This document shows, one piece after another, positions 58,244-64,000 of a stretch of DNA of 64,000 nucleotides. This DNA is from Ligustrum vulgare (lineage: Eukaryota; Streptophyta; Magnoliopsida; Lamiales; Oleaceae). Where the stretch lies: the NCBI GenBank assembly GCA_963555705.1, contig OY743184.1:18961859-19025858 (forward strand). The letters are read 5' to 3'. The notes below the pieces were generated by a model that worked only from the letters and a program-made list of their open reading frames with translations, made no database searches and was not told where the DNA came from. Made by a program: the position numbers and the translations under genes. Position 1 is the stretch's first letter. Each line of letters begins with the position of its first letter.

Positions 58244-58410
58244 CGTCCCTGTTTGGTAGAAATTAAAATCTAGATTTTAATCTAAGTCAAAGTCAACAAT
58301 CAATCTAAACCACAGATTTTGTGGGACCTACAACTTTTCAACCACACATCTTATCAACTTTTATCAAAATCTACTAAAAATCTAATTTTAATCTCCACCA
58401 AACAGGGGCG
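58244..58410. mobile_element. Small TA-flanked MITE
   Basis: Ends CGTCCCTGTTTGGTAGA and (reverse-complemented) CGCCCCTGTTTGGTGGA, with TA on both sides (58242-58243, 58411-58412). 167 bp, mostly imperfect inverted repeat of AAAATC/GATTTT phrases. Fits a Tc1/mariner-like (Stowaway-type) MITE by duplication, though the TIR is not the classic Stowaway one. Confidence 0.65.
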
Positions 58411-58412
58411 TA

Positions 58413-59460
58413 TCATAATTATTCTCCATTCACTGACTTCAAGAGCAAGTCAGCCAAAACTAGGAACCAAAAAGTCTATTGAAAAAGATGAGTTGGACAA
58501 ATAGCAATTCATATAATTCCAAATTATCCCATTAGGAAAAACAAAAAATTGAAACTGAAGGGAAAAAAAAAAACAAACAAACAAACAAACAAACAACAAC
58601 AAAACTCTGCAAGAAGAATCTTCCTGTGATAAAGAGTTACTAGAAAGAGAGAGAGGGGGGGGGGGTGTAAGGGGATCTGGAAAAGAAAGACTAGTCACGC
58701 TGTTTCTTGTTCATATATTCCAAAAGGATGGAAACACTAGTCATGATACAAAGATGCTACTACCCAGCAGATGATAAAAGATTGAAATCCTTGATATGGA
58801 GGTAAAATGTCATACGATCATACATAGTTCCTCCAAATGTCTTATGTACTATAGCCCTCAAACCCTCAAGAAATCCCTCCACTGAATACTTTAATAAATA
58901 TGTTTATATTGAATAGTTAAACCCAAAATTCCACTTTGCTATATGAAACACGTCTCCATGGATACTTAGATCAAATTTCCGCCAATTTCATTAAAAGTCA
59001 AAAACTTCCTCTTGTATACCAGTTTAGTGAAAGATCCGAGAATGATGAAAGATTTAGTTAAAAATCATTCCTCTAGCATAACGCTTTTTGGACCATCTCT
59101 CATCTAGACTCCTCAAGTGCTCTCGACAATTTGGTTGCAAAATTTATCTTCTTTAAACAACCACACATTAATAAAAACTACAAAAGATGCCACCAGCTGA
59201 ACTGTTAGATTGATATTTCCTAATTGTTAACAGTTTCACTTCTCCAAACACTACAAAACAAGCCTTTTTCACCAGTTCAGACTTACCAAGATTCAACTTT
59301 ATTAGACAAATCAAACTATAAACAATTTGATATAAAGCTATCTTATATTTAAGAAAACTTCTAAAGAACCCCAGATCATCACAATTTCAAAATCAAGTTT
59401 TTCAACATTTTGATTGAAAAATCATCTTTTGAACAGCATCTCCTCGAAGTTCCTCGAAAT
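58413..59460. other. Intergenic, nothing recognised
   Basis: Contains an (AAAC)n tract (58572-58600) and a GA/G run (58646-58665). No ORF of interest. Confidence 0.5.
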
Positions 59461-59463
59461 TAA

Positions 59464-60625
59464 GGCCCCGTTCAGGGCCGTTCTCTTTGCTATTTTCAGC
59501 TCGTTTTGAGTTTTCGATTTTTGGAAATATCGAAAACGCGTTCACTTTGCCCATTTTTAGAAACGCGTTTTCCAAAACACCAAAAAAAATCCAAAGGAAA
59601 CTCAAAACGAGTTTATTGCGTTTTGGATATTTTGTATTTCAAAGTCAAAAACGACCAAAACGTTTTTTTTTTTTTTTTTTTTTTTTGTAAATGTGAGACA
59701 CTTCCTTCACTTGAAATTCTTATATTATTTTTCCATTATATATAAATCCATGTTAAGATTATTTTTTTTCGTAATTTTTTTATTTATTATTATTATTATT
59801 TTTTTAAATGTGAGACACTTCCTTCACTTGAAATTCTTATATTATTTTGTCATTATATATAGATTCATATTAAGATTTTTTTTTTTTTTTTTGTAAACTT
59901 TTTTTTTTTTTTTTTTGTAAAAGTGAGACACTTCCTTCACTTGAAGTTCTTATGTTATTTTGTCATTATATATAGATCCATGTTAAGATTTTTTTTTTTT
60001 TTTAAAAGTGAGACACTTCATTCACTTGAAGTTCTTGTATTATTTTGTCATTATATATAGATCTATTTTAAGATTATTATTATTTTTTTGTAAATTTTTT
60101 TGTATTTTTTATTTATTATTTTTTTGTAAAAGTGAGACACTTCCTTTACTTGAAGTTCTTATGTTATTTTGTCATTATATAGATCCATATTAAGATTTTT
60201 TTTTTTTGTAATTTTTTATTTATCATTATTATTATTTGGTAAATGTGAGACACTCGCTTCACTTGAAGTTCTTATGTTATTTTGTCATTATATATAGATC
60301 CATGTTAAGATTTTGTTGGTATGTGATTAAATTTTTGTTTAGCTGAAACAATATTAATGATGAATTTATTGATATAGAGAACTAACTGACTTATTAACAT
60401 TAAAATTAATGTAATTCAACAAATCAACCATTTTTTACATATAAAATATCACAAAATAAATATATCAAAAAATTACAAAGTAAACGCATTTTTTAGATTT
60501 CTATTTTTTAAAACAGTTTTCCAAAATTACAAAGAGAACATATTTTCAGCAATCCCAAAACAAACAATCAAAATCCAACATTCAAAACTCAAAATCCAAA
60601 ATCGAAACACAAAGAGAACGGCCCC
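59464..60625. mobile_element. PIF/Harbinger-like MITE with internal minisatellite
   Basis: Target duplication TAA at 59461-59463 and 60626-60628. Both ends carry GGGCCGTTCTCTTTG (left within 59474-59490, right reverse-complemented from 60625). Inner blocks repeat AAACGCGTTTT/AAAACAGTTTT phrases. No ORF. The middle is a six-copy minisatellite. Confidence 0.7.
59686..60312 (+). repeat. Six-copy minisatellite
   Basis: Units of about 75-125 bp, each with GTGAGACACTTCCTTCACTT, then a TTCTTATATTATTTTGTCAT-like part and ATCCATGTTAAGATT, separated by poly(T) runs of different length. Copies start near 59690, 59808, 59930, 60008, 60133 and 60246. Confidence 0.9.
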
Positions 60626-60628
60626 TAA

Positions 60629-61404
60629 GTGTTTTGAACATTGTGAAATTGTCTTTTATCAATGAGGCAGCTTCACTAAAACTTTGAAGGATCAGAACAT
60701 GTTGAATTATTATATTGAGATCTCATTTTTCAGGCAGAGCCATTTCAATCCTTTAAAATCAAGTCTTTTGACAATACTAGTGAAGGTCTCGTACTCGTAT
60801 AAGAACCGTCTTGCAGTCAAGTTTATTAGCGTTATTAAAATATAAATTTCAAATATTCAATAACTTTTACTTAGACATATTCACAATTATCCTAGAAATT
60901 TAGAGCATCAATCATCCACTCTTAACAGTGCGAAGAAGAGCAAGAACACAATAAACATTTTTCATAGTTCATGGCGGTAGAGAAATAACACGCAAATGTA
61001 TAAGTTCGAAGACCTTATAACATTTTTAATTTTGGAATGGAAGGCCATAAATAATTATTTGAGAAGCATCTTACAGTGGACTTCATAATGAGCTTGTTCA
61101 AATCAGTGTAAGATTGTCTACATCCAACAAACATGACAAGTGATTCTGATAATGTATACCATTGAGAATGCAGCTCCCACCTACACCACCATCAACCCAC
61201 ATCGTGATAGAGATTCCAAAATATAAGAGAACTTCAACGAGACGATGTTCAAAAACTTATAGAACTAATGTTTCTCACCCACGATATTTAATATATCATC
61301 CTACAGAAGAATTAAGAAATTTGAGAAACCATCATATTAAACTTAACTATATTTTAAACTTAAATTCATACAAGAAAAACTGAATAAAGAAGAGAGAGAA
61401 CCAC
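60629..61404. other. Intergenic, nothing recognised
   Basis: May include further decayed PDS5 introns or exons, but no readable motif was found. Confidence 0.4.
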
Positions 61405-62970
61405 AGAATGACTTTGATATTGGTGTGATGCCTCAGCCGTAAACTACAACCCTGAGGATAGCTAGTGTTTATGTCAAGAAGACTTGCAAAATGTTTCCAA
61501 ATATTGGAGTATTATAACTGGTGAAGAATCTGAAAATTCTCCTCTGCCCTTGCAGGATCAGTGAAACAGAGAGATAACACGAAAACAAAATGTTACTTTC
61601 TTCTAGAGCTGAATAGCATCACCTTCCTGCATTGCAAGAAAAACCGATCATTTCATCAAAGTTCCAGAATAATTATTTCTCCTGCCTCAGTTATAGAAAT
61701 ACAAATTACGAACCTGCACACCTGTGATAATTGTCTGAGGGAAAGATTCTTCATAAACTCTTGTTCCATATAATTTACTGCTAAGCAGTAATTTTGAACA
61801 TGGCAAAAGTTCATCTAAGAACCACATTGAAACTTATTACAGGTAATAAGAAGAATTACGACAAACCTTTGCTTCTGCTCTAGTATCTTTTCAAGAGCAT
61901 TACCTTCATTTTGTCAAATCCAGAGAATATCCTAACCCAATATTTCAATTTATCTTTGAATAAAAAATCAATTGGGAAAAGGGATAGACATAAAATGGGT
62001 TCAATGGTATCTGATCTGCATGGAAATATCAAGCATTTGATAACATATCCTAGATGTCAAAAATTCATATGTCCGGCAATTTTGTAGCCAAGTCTCTTAA
62101 ATTTTTTGGATCAGCTTTTCAAAGAAACAAAGTTACAATCTAACAAACATATAGGAGATTTTAGGTTCAAAGATCGACAGCTTCCCTTTTCAGGATCTAG
62201 ATGTATTATGTTTCAAAATGCATGTTCAAATTCCATCCTTAGCCAGTTAAGTAAATCGTCCACAACCAAAAATTCAATAACATATCTGAAATCTTCTTTC
62301 CAACAATCCTATCATATTCATCAGTCATTGTCGATTCACTTAAACAGTTCAAACAATGGACCCGGTATATGTCAGCTAGCCTCTCCATTGTATAAATTTT
62401 AACAGAGAGCTGGATACATGTAGAAAATAGTTATCATAATATTAATGGAGGTAGAAAATAGTTATCATAATATTAATGGAGGATGTGTTAAATATAAAAA
62501 ACATACAAGGTGTACAAGCAGAGATGGCTATACTTACAGATTTGTCTCGCGCGCATTTAGCTATCAGCTTGATAGTTCCAACAGGCATGGATGTGAGGGC
62601 GTGATACTCTACATCAGAAAGCACACAAACAACTTGTTTGAGGACGACATCATTGTAGTCCAGCAGCTGGTCACAAAGTGCAGCTAGAAAATTTGTAGAG
62701 ATCTTTATAAATTAAGACATGGGAGGTATGATGAAAAGTAACAATCTATAAAGTCTTTATATGTCATTTGAGGAGTTTCAGCTCTAAAAGGATCTGCCAA
62801 AAGACAAATTTTCATGCGCTCAAGAACAGACATTCTAACCTCCAATGTTGTATCAATTAATCTTTTTAAAAACTCCAAAAAGATCGGTTGGAAAGATTCA
62901 TAGATATCAGGTCCCAGCATAGCAAAAAGGTCACCCACTAAGCTCACCGCTTTTAAACGAATGATTATGC
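61405..62970 (-). pseudogene. PDS5-like: PDS5-like sister-chromatid cohesion gene fragment (decayed)
   Basis: Several minus-strand exons match plant PDS5, the HEAT-repeat cohesin regulator. About 62960-62765: RLKAVSLVGDLFAMLGPDIY and EFLKRLIDTTLEVRMSVLER. 62683-62538: ALCDQLLDYNDVVLKQVVCV to AKCARDKS, with intact AG and GT. About 62402-62280: YTMERLADIYRVHCLNCLSE. About 61937-61863: RIFSGFDKMK, then after a one-base loss NALEKILEQKQR. About 61632-61405: EGDAIQL, stop, KKVTFCFRVISL, frameshift, CFTDPARAEENFQIL. Frameshifts and stops in at least two exons make it a pseudogene. N-terminal exons and everything C-terminal of this block are absent. It lies on the same strand as and upstream of the CLPTM1 fragment. 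Confidence 0.75.
62420..62481. repeat. Two-copy 31-bp tandem repeat
   Basis: GTAGAAAATAGTTATCATAA plus ATTAATGGAG occurs twice in direct succession in a PDS5-like intron. Confidence 0.9.
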
Positions 62971-64000
62971 ATTGTGCTCGATATTCCTTTTTTTTTTTTT
63001 TTTTGTTACTCAATTGTTTAAGATGTTGTGCATATGTTCCAACAACATCGATATCTTTTTTATTTCGAGATGAGAATAATTGTTCACTTCCTCATTGGAT
63101 GAACAATTGGCAGCATAGGAAAAAGGAGAAAAAAATTAATGTTGGAATGGGAAATGAAAAACGTAAGATTTGAAGTTAAAATATATGGAGAATTTATTTA
63201 CTGTGAAAGAAAAAATTAGTTTTTCTAAGAAAAAATGTAAATAAACATAGAAATTGAATATATTAAACAAAAGAAAATAACTCTGGTTGATAGTGCAAAA
63301 TAATACCTTCAAAGTTATTTGACGAAAAACAGATTTCTCATGAGCAAATGAGACGCATATGGTGTGTGGTGGGAAAAAATAACAAGCAAATTAAATATTA
63401 TATCTGATCTGTTGATCTAGCATATGTAAACCTGCACAAAATTAAAAGAAAAAGAACGAGAAGTAGATTAGGGAACGAGAAAGAAAAGTTATAGAGAATT
63501 ATTCTGACGCACTCCAGATACATTTTCTACATTTGACAAACTCATCAGAAGGTTAAAAGAAAGATATATTGGCTCACTGGTATTATTTCTCCAGAGGATA
63601 AGGCAGTAGAAATCGAATAATTTATTGTTGAACAGAGAAAACAATGAAAATATAAGTCAAATCTTGTACGGATCTTGCAAAACAAAGTCTAAACCCTTAC
63701 CTAAAATCCCGATTTTCCTTAAAATTGAAAATGAAAGTAAGATTTCTCTCAACATAAATATGGAAAGAAATAATACCTTATTTGGCAAAAGCAGACATAA
63801 TTCTTGTTTGAACCACCCAAAAGAAAGAACACCTTAACTGGTGAAAGAAAAACTTTTATTGAGTTCGCAACTACATTAAAATGTTCCAGTCGGTCATTTT
63901 GACAAATGGTCAAGCTTTTTAACAAAACATTCATATGTTTAAAATAAATATAATGAAAGATTTTTATTCTTTGAGCATTTTTATAATTTTTATTCCTCGG
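62971..64000. other. AT-rich DNA, nothing recognised
   Basis: No ORF with a recognisable domain. Could be intronic sequence of the original PDS5 locus. Confidence 0.5.

Overview
The window is nuclear DNA of a flowering plant, most likely a dicot. It is AT-rich, gene-poor and packed with nested plant transposable elements: Ty3/gypsy of Tat and chromovirus type, Ty1/copia, Helitrons, PIF/Harbinger, MULE, hAT, MITEs and a SINE. The few host-like genes are a BCS1/ASD-type AAA-ATPase and decayed copies of CLPTM1 and PDS5. Nothing is bacterial. Species cannot be named from the sequence.

Layout. 1-5001: AT-rich DNA with a MITE-like repeat and a minus-strand Helitron (951-3780), then unrecognised exon-like fragments. 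5002-17072: an old Tat-type Ty3/gypsy element with two 681-bp LTRs, broken gag-pol, a second (plant Tat-type) RNase H and an antisense extra ORF that still has introns. 17073-18511: sequence ending in a plus-strand Helitron 3' terminus. 18633-28206: an old Ty1/copia element, cut by a 1.5-kb insertion and by a 2.2-kb solo LTR with a perfect TSD. 28735-30303: AAA-ATPase, the only ordinary-looking host gene. 30445-35921: a SINE with a MITE nested in it, a second small MITE, an internally deleted PIF/Harbinger element and a MULE-like foldback element. 37453-42412: a minus-strand chromovirus remnant holding a related solo LTR. 42413-44055 and 52541-52960: two halves of a second, younger Tat element.

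Between those halves, at 44061-52535 and flanked by the target duplication CCAAG, sits the most interesting object in the window. It is a young LTR retrotransposon with a tRNA-Met primer site and a polypurine tract but no recognisable gag-pol. In their place it carries, antisense to the element, an intact intronless 217-codon LOG gene (the cytokinin riboside 5'-monophosphate phosphoribohydrolase family), an intact 199-codon basic Cys-rich ORF of unknown origin, and a set of tandem stem-loop repeats directly after the LOG stop codon. The two LTRs differ by only about three substitutions by eye, plus a 539-bp expansion of a tandem array in one of them. If real and expressed, this is a mobile element that moves a cytokinin-activation enzyme.

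52961-64000: a copia 3' fragment, then a host-gene graveyard on the minus strand. A PDS5 fragment and a CLPTM1 fragment both keep intron/exon structure, but CLPTM1 has a premature stop and a mutated splice donor, and PDS5 has frameshifts. hAT-type, TA-type and PIF-type non-autonomous elements are scattered among them.

All identifications come from reading motifs, terminal repeats and target-site duplications by eye. No database search was possible.
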